Source: Arthrobacter pascens (GTDB taxonomy: Bacteria > Actinomycetota > Actinomycetes > Actinomycetales > Micrococcaceae). Taken from it: DNA of 64,000 nucleotides. Made by a program: the position numbers and the translations under genes. The notes under the pieces were generated by a model. The model had not been told where the DNA came from and made no database searches. It saw nothing but the letters and a program-made list of their open reading frames with translations. The number at the start of each line of letters is the position of its first letter. The first letter of the stretch is position 1. Shown here one piece after another: positions 9,039 to 18,253 of the stretch. The DNA lies in NCBI RefSeq assembly GCF_030816475.1, contig NZ_JAUSXF010000001.1:4092001-4156000 (forward strand), given 5' to 3'.

Positions 9039-9899
9039 CTAGAGCAGGCTGCGCAGAACGTAGGCGGCGCCGTCGTCGAACACGGAGTGGGTGACCTCAT
9101 CAGCGGCGGCGATTACTTCCTGTGGCGCCTGGCCCATCGCTACTCCCCGGCCTGCCCAGGACAGCATCTCGATATCGTTCCGCCCGTCGCCAATCGCTAC
9201 CGTCCGGTGGGATTCAATGTCGAGCCTGCTGCGGAGCTTCTCCAGGGCGCTGGCCTTGGTCACGCCTGCGGCGGCAATGTCCAGCCAGGCGGTCCAGCCC
9301 ACGGAGTAGGTGACGCCGGCAAGGCCAACGTGTTTGATCGCCTGCTTGAACTCTTCCGGGGTGTTCTCCGTGCTGAACACCACCACGCGCACCGCCGTGG
9401 ATTCCAGCATGGTGTGGAACTCGACGCCGATCGCCTCCACTCCGAAGCTGGCGTCCTGGAAACGCTCGGTGGAGAGGAAGTTGCCGTCCTCGTCCTCGAG
9501 CGCGTACTTGGCGGACGGAAGCTGTTCGCGGAGCGCCCGCAGGGCAGGGGCGGGGTCGAAAGTTGCCCTGTGGATGACTTCGTAGCCGTCGGCCAGCCCG
9601 GGGTCCAGCCGCAGGGTCACGCCGCCGTTGCAGCAGACGGCGTAGCCGCGATCGATGCCGATCTGCTCAATGATGGGCAGGGTCGCGTTTCTGGAGCGGC
9701 CCGTAGCAATCATGACCTCATGTCCGGCCGCGACCACGGCCTGGGCGGCTTCCCGGACTCCCGGGGACATGTGGCCGTCGTGGTCCACCAATGTCCCGTC
9801 AACGTCCAGGGCGATCATGAGCTTGGTGCTTGTCTTGGTGTTTTCGTTATCTCGCCGGTCATCGTTGCCAGCGACTGAGGTTTCAGTCAAGGTAGTCAT
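9039..9899 (-). CDS. Cof-type HAD superfamily sugar phosphatase
   Basis: 286 residues from the ATG at 9899; an upstream ATG would add 16 residues unlike the family. HAD motif I is LDVDGTLVDHDG, motif II is MIATGRS, and motif IV is AIGDGRNDIEML with AGRGVAMGQA downstream. This order, with a large C2 cap, is the Cof-type IIB class that dephosphorylates sugar phosphates and similar metabolites. The gene is monocistronic and convergent with the small DNA-binding protein. A second, related HAD hydrolase lies at 48292-49110. Substrate cannot be told from sequence. Confidence 0.9.
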   Translation of the reverse strand: MTTLTETSVAGNDDRRDNENTKTSTKLMIALDVDGTLVDHDGHMSPGVREAAQAVVAAGHEVMIATGRSRNATLPIIEQIGIDRGYAVCCNGGVTLRLDPGLADGYEVIHRATFDPAPALRALREQLPSAKYALEDEDGNFLSTERFQDASFGVEAIGVEFHTMLESTAVRVVVFSTENTPEEFKQAIKHVGLAGVTYSVGWTAWLDIAAAGVTKASALEKLRSRLDIESHRTVAIGDGRNDIEMLSWAGRGVAMGQAPQEVIAAADEVTHSVFDDGAAYVLRSLL

Positions 9900-9964
9900 C
9901 CATCTAGTAGAGCAGATACCCCCGATACCGGCTAGGACGAAGGCCACAGCAGCTCATGAACGCA

Positions 9965-10007
9965 GGGTTAATATTCACAGGTTTATCCCCGGTGTGAGTG
10001 TTAACCC
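9965..10007. promoter_or_regulatory. 15-base interrupted inverted repeat, candidate operator
   Basis: GGGTTAA-nnn-TCACA at 9965-9979 is mirrored by TGTGA-nnn-TTAACCC at 9993-10007 with a 13-base centre. It lies in the divergent region between the HAD gene and the AbiEi-like gene, as expected for a binding site of a dimeric regulator. Confidence 0.5.
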
Positions 10008-10049
10008 GAGGCCTTCTCCGCTCGCATCAGCCCCCGGTTCCCCCTCCCA

Positions 10050-10085
10050 TGGTCATTTCCCCGCGGCGTTTTCGGGGGATCTGAC
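10050..10085. repeat. Palindromic element upstream of AbiEi-like gene (copy 1)
   Basis: TGGTC, ATT, CCCCGCG and CGGGGGA occur here in the same order as in the hairpin at 11169-11206 on the far side of the gene. The element ends just before the AGGAGAGGGG ribosome binding site. Confidence 0.45.
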
Positions 10086-10099
10086 GAGGAGAGGGGAAC

Positions 10100-11233
10100 G
10101 TGTGCCGGCTTTGTCCACATGCAGGGGGTTTCCTCTGGCTGCGCCCGGCCAGCCGGGGCCAGCATTGGGACATGGAAGCCGACCCGCCTGCCCTCATCCT
10201 TGCCCGCAACAGGCGTGCCATGCGCGGTACCAGCCGTGAACTGAGCCGCGCCTACGCCAAGGGGACCTTGGTCCGTGTCCGGCATGGCATTTACTACAGC
10301 AAGGCGGCATGGATTTCGATCAAGGCGTGGGAGCGTTACGCCGTGACCACGGCCGCTGTGGCGAGCGGGGACCCTTCCGCCGTGTTTTGCTACCTGACGG
10401 GGCTCCGCCTGTGGAGGCTGCCAGTTCCAGGAGTACCAGGGCATATCCATATCCTGACCGCCTCACCGCACAAGGCCGGCCGCCACGCCTCCACCACTAC
10501 GGCTGCGAAGGACCCGAAAACAGGTGTCACCGGGCTCAAGAACGTCAGCAGCTATGGAATCGCCCGGCACCATTGGACGGCCGATGTCGTACAGCGCCGG
10601 GGATTTGCCGTCACCTCCCTGATCCAGACCGTGACCGACTCGATAGTGCGCATGGAGCTTCCCGAGGCCGTCGCCGTCGTCGATGAAGTTCTGAGCGCCC
10701 GGCGACAGGAGGGCGATCGGCTGACCCGCGATGAGGTGAAGCGTGCGGCGGCGCTCATCACTTCTGCGACAAAGCGGTCCCGCGTCCTGGAGGTCCTGGC
10801 GTTGGCCGACGAGACCGCGGAATCTGTCGGGGAATCCCGGAGCCGGGTTCTCATCCATGTACTGGGGCTGCCGGCACCTGTTCTGCAGCAATCGTTCCAT
10901 GACGCGGAAGGGTTCGTGGCGAGGGCGGATTTCTTCTGGCGTGAATACGGGGTGATCGGCGAGTTCGACGGCGACGCCAAGTATCTCGATGACGCGCTGC
11001 TGGGCGGCAACAGCATCCGGTTGGCGATTCTGGCTGAGAAAAAGCGGGAGGACCGGCTCAGGTCGCTGGGCTACATAGTGGTCCGCTGGGACTGGACGGC
11101 AGTGACCGACCCCCGGTCGCTGGCCCGGACGCGGCGGCGGGGATCACAGCCCGGAAATCCCCGCCGAATGGTCTATTCCCCGCGCCAGTACCGGGGGAAT
11201 AGACCACATGACGGGGACTGCCGCCCGTCCTAG
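10100..11233 (+). CDS. AbiEi-like protein with C-terminal DUF559-type nuclease-like domain
   Basis: 377 residues from GTG 10100, which has a strong AGGAGAGGGG ribosome binding site; ATG 10172 would start at [13 protein letters not shown], where family similarity begins. The N-terminal part resembles the winged-helix domain of AbiEi-type antitoxins ([22 protein letters not shown]). The C-terminal part has the [28 protein letters not shown] pattern of the DUF559/Vsr-like nuclease fold. No AbiEii-type nucleotidyltransferase toxin is adjacent. Its last ~25 codons pass through a hairpin and its stop overlaps the stop of serS, so the C-terminal tail may be unnatural. Possible roles are an orphan regulator or a stand-alone defence nuclease. 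Confidence 0.7.
   Translation: MCRLCPHAGGFLWLRPASRGQHWDMEADPPALILARNRRAMRGTSRELSRAYAKGTLVRVRHGIYYSKAAWISIKAWERYAVTTAAVASGDPSAVFCYLTGLRLWRLPVPGVPGHIHILTASPHKAGRHASTTTAAKDPKTGVTGLKNVSSYGIARHHWTADVVQRRGFAVTSLIQTVTDSIVRMELPEAVAVVDEVLSARRQEGDRLTRDEVKRAAALITSATKRSRVLEVLALADETAESVGESRSRVLIHVLGLPAPVLQQSFHDAEGFVARADFFWREYGVIGEFDGDAKYLDDALLGGNSIRLAILAEKKREDRLRSLGYIVVRWDWTAVTDPRSLARTRRRGSQPGNPRRMVYSPRQYRGNRPHDGDCRPS
11169..11206. terminator. Hairpin between AbiEi-like gene and serS (copy 2)
   Basis: Perfect 13-base arms TGGTCTATTCCCC (11169-11181) and GGGGAATAGACCA (11194-11206) with a 12-base loop. It lies inside the 3' end of the AbiEi-like gene and just beyond the serS stop, so it can serve as a terminator for both strands. 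Its core resembles the element at 10050-10085. Confidence 0.55.
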
Positions 11234-12510
11234 AGCACCGGAAGGACTTCGAGGCCGCCCAGGTACTTCCGCAGCGCGGCCGGGACGTTGACGGAGCCAT
11301 CGGCGTTCTGGTGGTGTTCCAGGATGGCCACAATCCAGCGGGTGGTAGCCAGGGTGCCGTTCAGGGTGGCCACGGCGCGGGTTCCCTTGGACACGCCTTC
11401 CTCATTGACCACGCGCTCCCGGATGTTGAGCCGCCTGGCCTGGAACGTGGTGCAGTTGGATGTGGAGGTCAGCTCGCGGTAGGCGCCCTGAGTGGGAACC
11501 CAGGCCTCGCAGTCGAACTTGCGGGCAGCGGACATGCCCAGATCGCCGGCCGCGGTATCGATCACGCGGTACGGGATCTCGCACTTGCCCAACATCTCCT
11601 CTTCCCAGGCAAGCAGCCGCTGATGCTCCCCGGCTGCCTCTTCAACCGTGGTGTAGATGAACATCTCGACCTTGTTGAACTGGTGCACGCGGATGATGCC
11701 CCGGGTGTCCTTGCCGTGCGACCCGGCCTCGCGCCGGTAGCACGAGCTCTGGCCCGCATACCGGACCGGCCCGGCGGACAGGTCCAGGATCTCGTCCGCG
11801 TGGTAGCCGGCCAGCGCCACCTCTGAGGTGCCCACAAGGTAAAGGTCGTCTTCGGCGAGGCGGTAGATCTCGGCGTCGTGCTTCACATCAAAACCTGTGC
11901 CCTGCATGGTTTCGGGGCGCACCAGGGTGGGCGTGATCATCGGGATAAAGCCGGCATCGATCGCCTGGTCCATGGCCATCTGCAGCAGCGCCATCTCCAG
12001 CCTCGCGCCCACGCCGCGGAGGAAGTAGAAGCGGGAGCCGGACACCTTGGCGCCGCGTTCCATGTCGATGGCGCCGATCAGCTCGCCGATCTCCAGGTGG
12101 TCCTTCGGCTCGAAATCGGGGAATTCGCGGGGTGCACCGACTGTCTTGACCACAACGTAGTCGTCTTCGCCGCCTGCGGGAACGCCGTCTTCGATGAGGT
12201 TGGGAATGACGCGGAGCAGTTCGTCCTGCTTGGCCTGGGCGGCATCTGCCTCAGCCGAGGCCGCCTTCACCGTGTTCGCCAGTTCCTTGACCTCGGCCAA
12301 AAGGGCCTTTTTCTCGTCGCCCTTGGCCTGCGCCACCTTCTTGCCGAAGACGTTCTGCTCCGCCCGGAGATTCTCGTAGCGGATCAGGGCTGCGCGGCGG
12401 GCGGAGTCTGCGGAGATGATCGCCTCCACCACTGATTCGTCCGCGCCACGGGCGCGCTGGCTGGCTCGGAACTTGTCCGGGTTTTCGCTGAGGTCTTTTA
12501 CGTCGATCAC
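11230..12510 (-). CDS. serS: Seryl-tRNA synthetase
   Basis: Class II aminoacyl-tRNA synthetase that charges tRNA-Ser, 426 residues, the usual length. Start set at the GTG at 12510, giving [22 protein letters not shown]; the open frame continues upstream but without similarity. The N-terminal coiled-coil arm ([21 protein letters not shown]) is followed by the class II catalytic core with [13 protein letters not shown] [42 protein letters not shown] and the C-terminal [24 protein letters not shown] hexamer six bases before the GTG and no Shine-Dalgarno sequence suggest a leaderless message. Stop shares CTAG with the convergent AbiEi-like gene. Confidence 0.97.
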   Translation of the reverse strand: MIDVKDLSENPDKFRASQRARGADESVVEAIISADSARRAALIRYENLRAEQNVFGKKVAQAKGDEKKALLAEVKELANTVKAASAEADAAQAKQDELLRVIPNLIEDGVPAGGEDDYVVVKTVGAPREFPDFEPKDHLEIGELIGAIDMERGAKVSGSRFYFLRGVGARLEMALLQMAMDQAIDAGFIPMITPTLVRPETMQGTGFDVKHDAEIYRLAEDDLYLVGTSEVALAGYHADEILDLSAGPVRYAGQSSCYRREAGSHGKDTRGIIRVHQFNKVEMFIYTTVEEAAGEHQRLLAWEEEMLGKCEIPYRVIDTAAGDLGMSAARKFDCEAWVPTQGAYRELTSTSNCTTFQARRLNIRERVVNEEGVSKGTRAVATLNGTLATTRWIVAILEHHQNADGSVNVPAALRKYLGGLEVLPVL

Positions 12511-12516
12511 CAGACA

Positions 12517-12522
12517 AGAGTA
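12517..12522 (-). promoter_or_regulatory. -10 hexamer TACTCT of leaderless serS
   Basis: Read on the minus strand, TACTCT ends six bases before the serS GTG, so transcription would begin at the start codon. No clear -35. Confidence 0.45.
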
Positions 12523-12598
12523 ACCAATCCGGCGGCGGCGGCGCGGCCAGCAGGAGGCGGGAACGCGGTGCCCCGGGCCGGGATACTGTTGAACCACC

Positions 12599-13660
12599 AT
12601 GAGCGACTGGCTGCTTTACCTCCTGAGTGCCTCGGCACTGGCTTTCGCCGTCTCCAGTTGGTGGGGCGTGCGCAAGCTCAAAGCGCTGCATGTCAGGAGC
12701 GCCGTGGGCGGTGACGCGCATGACGCCGGCCTCGAACAGCAGCGCGTGGCAGTGGTCCTGAATCCCATCAAAGCACGCGCCGCCGAGGCGAGGGCAGCCA
12801 TCCAGCGCGCCTGCCTGGCCGCAGGCTGGGAGGCCCCGCTCTTTTTCGAGACGACCGCAGAGGACCCCGGATTTTCCCAGGTCCAGTCAGCGCTGGACTG
12901 CAGGCCCGACGTCGTCCTGGTGGGCGGCGGCGACGGTACGGTGCGGGTGGTTGCAGAGTCCCTGGCCCATACAGGAGTCGCGATGGGCCTCATACCCCTG
13001 GGGACCGGTAATTTGTTGGCCCGCAACGTGGATCTGGACGTCTACGACCTCCACTCCAACGTCCAGACGGCCCTGTTCGGCCAGCAGCGGTACATCGACA
13101 CCGCCAGGATGGGCATCGAAAACTCACGGACCGGCCACTCTTCCGAACACGCCTTCCTGGTGATCGCAGGAATCGGGATGGACGCAGAGGTCTTGGCCGA
13201 CACCAATGACGGCCTGAAGAAGGCTGTGGGCTGGCTCGCCTACACGGAAGCAGGGATGCGGCATATGCCGGGCCGGCGGAAGAAAGTGTCCATCTCCCTG
13301 GACGGCGGCGCAGAGCAGGTACGGAACATCCGCAGCGTGCTTTTTGCCAACTGCGGACTGGTGCCGGGAGGCATCGACTTCATTCCGCAGGCAATGATCG
13401 ACGACGGGATGCTGGACGTGGTGGTGATGAGCCCCCGCAGTGCCATCGGCTGGCTGGCCATGTACGCGAAGATTGTGTTCAAGCACAAGGGAAACCTGCC
13501 GGTCATGACGATGTACCGCTCGGGAAAGGTTGTCATCAAGTGTCCCGAGCCAATGCCGACACAGCTCGACGGCGACACGTCCGGTGAGGCAACGAAGCTC
13601 AGCGTGCGGGTGGAACCGCGCTCACTCCTGATCCGGGTCAAGGGCCAGCAGCGGATATGA
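12599..13660 (+). CDS. Diacylglycerol/sphingosine-type lipid kinase
   Basis: 353 residues. An N-terminal hydrophobic helix ([20 protein letters not shown]) anchors the protein. The diacylglycerol kinase catalytic domain begins near [10 protein letters not shown], with the phosphate-binding [16 protein letters not shown] and [15 protein letters not shown]. The C-terminal half contains the beta-sandwich with [13 protein letters not shown] [14 protein letters not shown] and [22 protein letters not shown]. It likely phosphorylates diacylglycerol or a related lipid, recycling membrane glycerolipids. Divergent from serS with 88 bases between; TACTGT at 12584-12589, nine bases before the ATG, is a candidate -10. 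Confidence 0.9.
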   Translation: MSDWLLYLLSASALAFAVSSWWGVRKLKALHVRSAVGGDAHDAGLEQQRVAVVLNPIKARAAEARAAIQRACLAAGWEAPLFFETTAEDPGFSQVQSALDCRPDVVLVGGGDGTVRVVAESLAHTGVAMGLIPLGTGNLLARNVDLDVYDLHSNVQTALFGQQRYIDTARMGIENSRTGHSSEHAFLVIAGIGMDAEVLADTNDGLKKAVGWLAYTEAGMRHMPGRRKKVSISLDGGAEQVRNIRSVLFANCGLVPGGIDFIPQAMIDDGMLDVVVMSPRSAIGWLAMYAKIVFKHKGNLPVMTMYRSGKVVIKCPEPMPTQLDGDTSGEATKLSVRVEPRSLLIRVKGQQRI

Positions 13661-13732
13661 GTATTCAGTAATCCGGTCAGGGCATGTGGTCAGGTTTGGG
13701 GGCAGTAGTCGGGCGGAACGGTGCAAGCCAGT

Positions 13733-13945
13733 TCAGGCGGTGGCCTTCTTGGCTGCCTGGGCTTCAGCTGCGGCTTTGGCGGCGGCCCGGGCTTCGGACT
13801 GCTCGCGGATCATTGCCTGTTCCTCTTCGAAGCGCAGGCGGTCGGCGCGGTCTGCTTCGTCGCCGTCCCAGTCCTGGTTGTCGGCGGTCGGCTTGGGGTT
13901 GACGATCATCCCCTGGCCGTCATTGTCGCTGCTACTGGTAGTCAT
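13733..13945 (-). CDS. Small charged protein, conserved in actinobacteria
   Basis: 70 residues, hydrophilic, with an Ala/Glu/Arg-rich helical second half (EEEQAMIREQSEARAAAKAAAEAQAAKK cannot fold as anything but a long helix). ATG is preceded by GAAGGGAGCGG on the minus strand, a good ribosome binding site, and codon use matches real genes. The N-terminal part is Asp/Asn-rich and probably disordered. A TAAGCATAC element lies 45 bases upstream, related to elements beside other small genes in this window. Function unknown; a stress-related role is only inferred. Confidence 0.6.
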   Translation of the reverse strand: MTTSSSDNDGQGMIVNPKPTADNQDWDGDEADRADRLRFEEEQAMIREQSEARAAAKAAAEAQAAKKATA

Positions 13946-13988
13946 GACCCGCTCCCTTCGTTAGGGGCCATCCCCCAATGTGGATCAA

Positions 13989-14001
13989 GTAAGCATACGC
14001 A
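13989..14001. promoter_or_regulatory. TAAGCATAC element, upstream of small gene
   Basis: Half of a TAAGCATGCTTA-like palindrome; on the minus strand it reads GTATGCTTACTTG towards the gene at 13733-13945. Two better copies lie at 18636-18647 and 46546-46557. Confidence 0.35.
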
Positions 14002-14040
14002 CAGTACCAAGCGTGCGGAAGTACTCCGGATGGCATTTAC

Positions 14041-15021
14041 CTACGCTGTGGGCGAAGCTCCGGAAACGCTTTCGGACGGGATCGGCTCGCCCTGGAGGAT
14101 GGCTCCTACCCATTCATGCGCCGCCCGGAATGCCTCATCAGACGTGTGCGGCGCTATATAGGCGCTCTGCGCGTCGGCCCGGCCGTACGAACCCAGGAAG
14201 CGGGTGGCCGGGCTGATGCGGTGCAACCCGGCCAAGGCGTCAGCCACGCGAGCATCGCCAACATGGCCGTCGGCATCGATGCTGAAGAAGTAGTGGCCCA
14301 GGTACTGCCCTGTCGGCCGGGACTCGATCCGGCTGAGGTTCACGCCGCGGGTCGCAAACTGGTCCAGGATCTCCATCAGGGCACCGGGGCGGTCCTCAGG
14401 GAGTGGCACTACCACTGTGGTCTTGTCCGCTCCGGTACGTTCCGGCAGGACCCCCGGCCGGCCGACCAGGACAAAACGGGTTACGGCGCCTGGGTTGTCG
14501 CCGATGTTCTCGGCAAGAACGGACAGTCCCGGCTGTTCCTGCGCCACGATGGGTGCGCAGATGGCGGCGTCGTAGTGCGCGTCCTGTTCGAGCAGGCCCA
14601 CCGCCGCTGCTGCGGTCGAAGATCCAGGGACGTATTCCGCGCTAGGAATATTATTCTCAACCCACAGCCGGCACTGCGCCCAGGCGTGCCCGTGCGTGGA
14701 GATCCGGCGGATATCGGAGATTGCCACTCCCGGCCTCGCGACAAGTACGAAGCTGATGGGCACCAGGACTTCGCGGATGATACGGAGTTCCTGGCCGCTG
14801 GCGATGGCGTCAAGGGTGGCTGTCACGCCGCCCTCGACTGAGTTCTCAATAGGGACCATGGCTGCGCCCGCGGAACCGTCGCGGACCTTGTCCAGCGCGG
14901 CGTTAACGTTGGACGCCGGAACGCGGGTTGCCTCGGCAGCCCCCGGGACCTGCATCAGCGCCGCCTCGGTGAAGGTCCCTTCAGGCCCAAGAAAGGTGTA
15001 GGTAACGGGGGACGCCGGCAT
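14041..15021 (-). CDS. pheA: Prephenate dehydratase
   Basis: Converts prephenate to phenylpyruvate in phenylalanine synthesis. 326 residues: a catalytic domain starting YTFLGPEGTFTEAAL, with PIENSVEGGVTATLD near 77-91 and the catalytic Thr in GAVTRFVLVG near 185, followed by a regulatory ACT domain (KTTVVVPLPEDRPGALMEIL, then the ESRPT phenylalanine-binding motif). Stand-alone enzyme without a chorismate mutase fusion, as is usual in actinobacteria. AAAGGA precedes the ATG by seven bases. Followed at short distance by nothing on the same strand; the rhodanese gene lies 53 bases upstream and may share the transcript. Confidence 0.96.
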   Translation of the reverse strand: MPASPVTYTFLGPEGTFTEAALMQVPGAAEATRVPASNVNAALDKVRDGSAGAAMVPIENSVEGGVTATLDAIASGQELRIIREVLVPISFVLVARPGVAISDIRRISTHGHAWAQCRLWVENNIPSAEYVPGSSTAAAAVGLLEQDAHYDAAICAPIVAQEQPGLSVLAENIGDNPGAVTRFVLVGRPGVLPERTGADKTTVVVPLPEDRPGALMEILDQFATRGVNLSRIESRPTGQYLGHYFFSIDADGHVGDARVADALAGLHRISPATRFLGSYGRADAQSAYIAPHTSDEAFRAAHEWVGAILQGEPIPSESVSGASPTA

Positions 15022-15074
15022 GGATTATTCCTTTGTGGTGATGGAACAGGTGGGTGGTGGACGATCGGCAGGGT

Positions 15075-15401
15075 TCAGAGCACCAATGGCTTGAGGCCGT
15101 TGTCGGAGACAAGCGGCTTCCCCGATTCAAGCCACTGGTCCATTCCGCCGGCCACGTTGATGGCGGCGTAGCCCTGGCCGGTGAGCCAGCGGGCGGCCCG
15201 GAATGATCGTCCGCCCGTCCGGCAGATGACATAAAGGTCCTCATCCGGATCAAGTTCGTCCAGGCGGGCCGGAAGCTGGTCCAGCGGGATGTGCACGGCG
15301 CCCTCTGCATGCCCGGCCACCCACTCGTAGTCTTCACGGACATCCAGGATCACGGCGTCTGCCGGGACGTCATTGACGGGTACGGTATCGAAATCGCTCA
15401 C
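15075..15401 (-). CDS. Rhodanese-like domain protein
   Basis: 108 residues, a single rhodanese domain. The active-site loop CRTGGRS has its Cys at residue 60, and DVREDYEWVAGHAEGAVHIPL is the typical N-terminal motif of single-domain rhodaneses. It probably carries persulfide sulfur in the cytoplasm. Start is a GTG with AGAGGA five bases upstream. It precedes pheA on the same strand with a 53-base gap. The physiological sulfur acceptor cannot be told. Confidence 0.88.
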   Translation of the reverse strand: MSDFDTVPVNDVPADAVILDVREDYEWVAGHAEGAVHIPLDQLPARLDELDPDEDLYVICRTGGRSFRAARWLTGQGYAAINVAGGMDQWLESGKPLVSDNGLKPLVL

Positions 15402-15580
15402 AGGAGTCCTCTTTCGGAAAATCAGGTCTTATCCCAGCCTAGCGCCAGCGGCTCACGGCGCTTGGGATACCGGGGACAAGTTACGCTTCTGAATGAACCT
15501 AGGAGGACTCATGCCTGCCCGAGCATCCCGCCGCCCCGGCCAGCCGCTGACGGCACCGTTCCAGGAGCGCCAGAGAGATT

Positions 15581-17068
15581 GTGACCTGCGGCGGGAACCA
15601 CGGTTCATTGGCTGACATCCATGAGCTGTCCGCAGTCCAACTGCGGGTGGCCTTACAGGCCGGGGCGCTGTCGGCACGGGAGGCCACAGCGCATTACCTG
15701 GCGCGCATCGAGTCGAAAAACCCGTTGCTGGGGTCCTTTGTCACAGTCACCGGGGACAAGGCGATGGCGGAAGCGGGCGCCGCGGACGAGCGTTACGCCC
15801 GGCTTCAAAAGGCGCACCCCGGTAAAGCGACCCGCAAACAGACCGGCAAACAGACTGGCGAAGCCCTCCCCCTCCTCCACGGAATGCCGCTGGGCTTCAA
15901 GGACCTGACGGACGTTGAAGGCGTCGTGACCACGCACGGCAGCGCCGCCCTGGACCACAAACCGGCCCTCACCGACGGTGCGCTCGTGACCCTCCTGAAG
16001 TCAGCCGGCGTGATCTCTCTCGGCAAAACACAGGTTCCGGAGTTCGGACTGACGGCTTACAGCGAAAACCGTATCGCCCCGCCGTCGCGCAATCCGCACG
16101 CCCCCAGCAGGAGTTCCGGAGGTTCCTCGGGAGGCAGCGCTGCCGCAGTGGCGGCGGGAATGCTTCCTTTCGCGCCAGGGACCGACGGCGGCGGTTCAGT
16201 CCGGATCCCGGCGGCAGCCTGTGGTCTCGTCGGCTTAAAGCCCGGCCGCGGGCTGGTTCCCGCCGGTGAGAGCTCCGGAGATCCGGCACGGCTTGTGGCG
16301 GCAGGCCCCCTCGCCCGGACCGCGCAGGACGCGGCCCTCATGATGGATGCCCTGGCACCTGGGCCTGCGAGCAGTTTCCTGGAAGCGGTGGGACAGGTGC
16401 CGGGTCCGCTGCGGATCGGCCTGACCCTTGACAGCCCCTGGTCCACCGCATTCCCTTTCACGCCGGAGCAGGAGGCTCTGGACGCGTTGCATGCCGGGAT
16501 GGAACTCCTGGAGCATGCGGGACACATAGTCCTGGAAGCGCCAATCGGCTACGACAACCGTTACCCGGATGCCTTCACCACCGCCTGGACTGCCGCCGTC
16601 GGAACGGCCAGGATCACTCCCCGGCGGGAGGCTCTGCTGGCACCGCTGACCAAGACGTTCAGGCGCCGGGCGCAGCAGCGCAGCACGGCCAAGCTCAATG
16701 AGTCACTGGCGTTCCTGCGGCAGTTCCAGCGCGACACCGTGACGCAGTACGGGCAGTGGGACCTGATGCTGATGCCCGCACTGGCCCAAACGCCCCGACC
16801 CGTGGGCTGGTTTACCGGGGCCGGGCACGGGGACGGCAACTGGCCTGCTGCGGAGTGGCCTGGAGACGCCGACGGCGACTACCGCAAGCAGTGCGAATTC
16901 GCGCCGTGGTCCTCAATGGTGAACGTCTGCGGCCTCCCGGCACTCACGATTCCAGTGCACTGGACGGGCGGGCAACCTGGAGCAGGCCTGCCGATGGGCA
17001 TCCAGCTGGTGGGCCCGATGGGATCGGAACTCCTCCTTCTCCAGGTAGCGGCCCAGCTTGGCTTCTAG
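15581..17068 (+). CDS. Amidase signature family amidohydrolase
   Basis: 495 residues. The amidase signature triad is complete: Lys107 in GFKDLTDVEG, the cis-Ser in the RSSGGSSGGSAAAV loop (about Ser182), and the nucleophile Ser206 in GTDGGGSVRIPA. The family hydrolyses amide bonds of many small compounds (GatA is a relative, but no gatC or gatB is adjacent). GTG start at 15581 with a weak purine-rich stretch before it; a TTG nine codons later is possible. A short KQTGKQTG duplication at residues 86-93 arises from a 12-base repeat. Likely cytoplasmic; substrate unknown. Confidence 0.9.
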   Translation: MTCGGNHGSLADIHELSAVQLRVALQAGALSAREATAHYLARIESKNPLLGSFVTVTGDKAMAEAGAADERYARLQKAHPGKATRKQTGKQTGEALPLLHGMPLGFKDLTDVEGVVTTHGSAALDHKPALTDGALVTLLKSAGVISLGKTQVPEFGLTAYSENRIAPPSRNPHAPSRSSGGSSGGSAAAVAAGMLPFAPGTDGGGSVRIPAAACGLVGLKPGRGLVPAGESSGDPARLVAAGPLARTAQDAALMMDALAPGPASSFLEAVGQVPGPLRIGLTLDSPWSTAFPFTPEQEALDALHAGMELLEHAGHIVLEAPIGYDNRYPDAFTTAWTAAVGTARITPRREALLAPLTKTFRRRAQQRSTAKLNESLAFLRQFQRDTVTQYGQWDLMLMPALAQTPRPVGWFTGAGHGDGNWPAAEWPGDADGDYRKQCEFAPWSSMVNVCGLPALTIPVHWTGGQPGAGLPMGIQLVGPMGSELLLLQVAAQLGF

Positions 17069-17097
17069 CCGCGGCTGCCCGCCAGACGTCCTTGAAA

Positions 17098-18060
17098 TCA
17101 GGCTGTTGAAGGAGCGGGAAACCGGGGCCATCCTTCGGGAGACCAGACAATGGGCCTGATGCGAGTGTGACGGTTCGGTTCATGGAGCGGGTTTCCTTCG
17201 ATATCCCGCTCAGACCGCGCGTGGTACACGATCACATCGTTTCCGGCCTCGTCCACGGTGAAGGAATTGTGTCCCGGCCCGTACTCTCCGGTCTCATCCG
17301 ATGATGCCAGCACCGGGAGCGGGGACTTCGTCCACGAGGACGGATCGAGCAGGTCAGCGTCGGAATCGGCTGTCAGGAGCCCTACACAGTAGTTTGCATC
17401 CGTGGCGCTGGCGGAGAACGTCAGGAAGATCCTGTCGTTCCGCTCAATGACCGCCGGCCCCTCGTTCACGCGGTGGCCCTTGATTTCCCAGTCCATAAGG
17501 GGATCCGCGATGCGTACCGGCGGACCCGCCAGGGTGGACGGCGACGACAAAGGGGCAATGAAGAGGCTGGAATCCGGATCCATCTGGGCCCATACAAGAA
17601 ACCTCGTCCCGCCGTGATCGAACGTAGTTGCATCAAGGGAGAAGCTTTCCTTGTGGGTTTCGATACGTACCGGCGGGCCCCAGGCCGGGGCTGCCGGGTC
17701 GGGTCCCGGGTTGGACATAACGTACATGCGGATCCGGAAAAGATCGTCACTGTCTCCGGCCGCGAAATAGATGTGCCACTGGCCGTCATAGTGATGCAGC
17801 TCCGGCGCCCAGATGTGGCCGCCCAGCGGTCCCGAGGGCGGCCGATGCCAGATGACCGTTTCCTCAGCTGAACCGAGCCCGCCAAGGGTCGCGGCTGAGC
17901 GGAGTACAAGGCGGTCGTACTCCGGAACCGACGCCATGAAATAGTAGCTGCCGTTGTGCCGGATCACCCAGGGATCGGCGCGCTGCCGGATGAGCGGGTT
18001 CGGAAGGTCGGGAAGGGCGCTTACGGGAACTGGAGCAGCAGCGGTTTCGGGGCTGGGCAT
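17098..18060 (-). CDS. Glycoside hydrolase family 43 protein
   Basis: 320 residues with a five-bladed propeller fold typical of GH43 (arabinofuranosidases, xylosidases, arabinanases). The acid residues fit: Asp29 in RADPWV (general base), Asp143 in SLDATTF (pKa modulator) and Glu200 in VNEGPAV (general acid). No signal peptide, so it acts inside the cell on imported oligosaccharides, which favours an arabinofuranosidase or xylosidase role. It stands alone; no transporter is adjacent. A TACATCGTTGTA palindrome 40 bases upstream of the ATG suggests control by a LacI-type repressor encoded elsewhere. Confidence 0.9.
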   Translation of the reverse strand: MPSPETAAAPVPVSALPDLPNPLIRQRADPWVIRHNGSYYFMASVPEYDRLVLRSAATLGGLGSAEETVIWHRPPSGPLGGHIWAPELHHYDGQWHIYFAAGDSDDLFRIRMYVMSNPGPDPAAPAWGPPVRIETHKESFSLDATTFDHGGTRFLVWAQMDPDSSLFIAPLSSPSTLAGPPVRIADPLMDWEIKGHRVNEGPAVIERNDRIFLTFSASATDANYCVGLLTADSDADLLDPSSWTKSPLPVLASSDETGEYGPGHNSFTVDEAGNDVIVYHARSERDIEGNPLHEPNRHTRIRPIVWSPEGWPRFPAPSTA

Positions 18061-18099
18061 GTAGGGGCCATTTTTCTATCGTGCCCGGGGACCGGGAGA

Positions 18100-18115
18100 T
18101 TTACATCGTTGTAGA
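18100..18115. promoter_or_regulatory. LacI-type operator candidate upstream of GH43 gene
   Basis: TTTACA-TCGT-TGTAGA: a 16-base palindrome with one mismatch, 40 bases before the GH43 start. Size and central CG fit LacI-family sites. Confidence 0.5.
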
Positions 18116-18253
18116 TAAATCATGGGACATATCGGCCCAACCGTCAATGGACGGGGCAGAGCCCTTGGGTGCGCATGATTTGCGGAGCCAGGTGTCGACT
18201 TGGAGCCCCGGGCGGAGGACGATTAAAGGGCAGTCACTATGAGGAGGTCTGCG

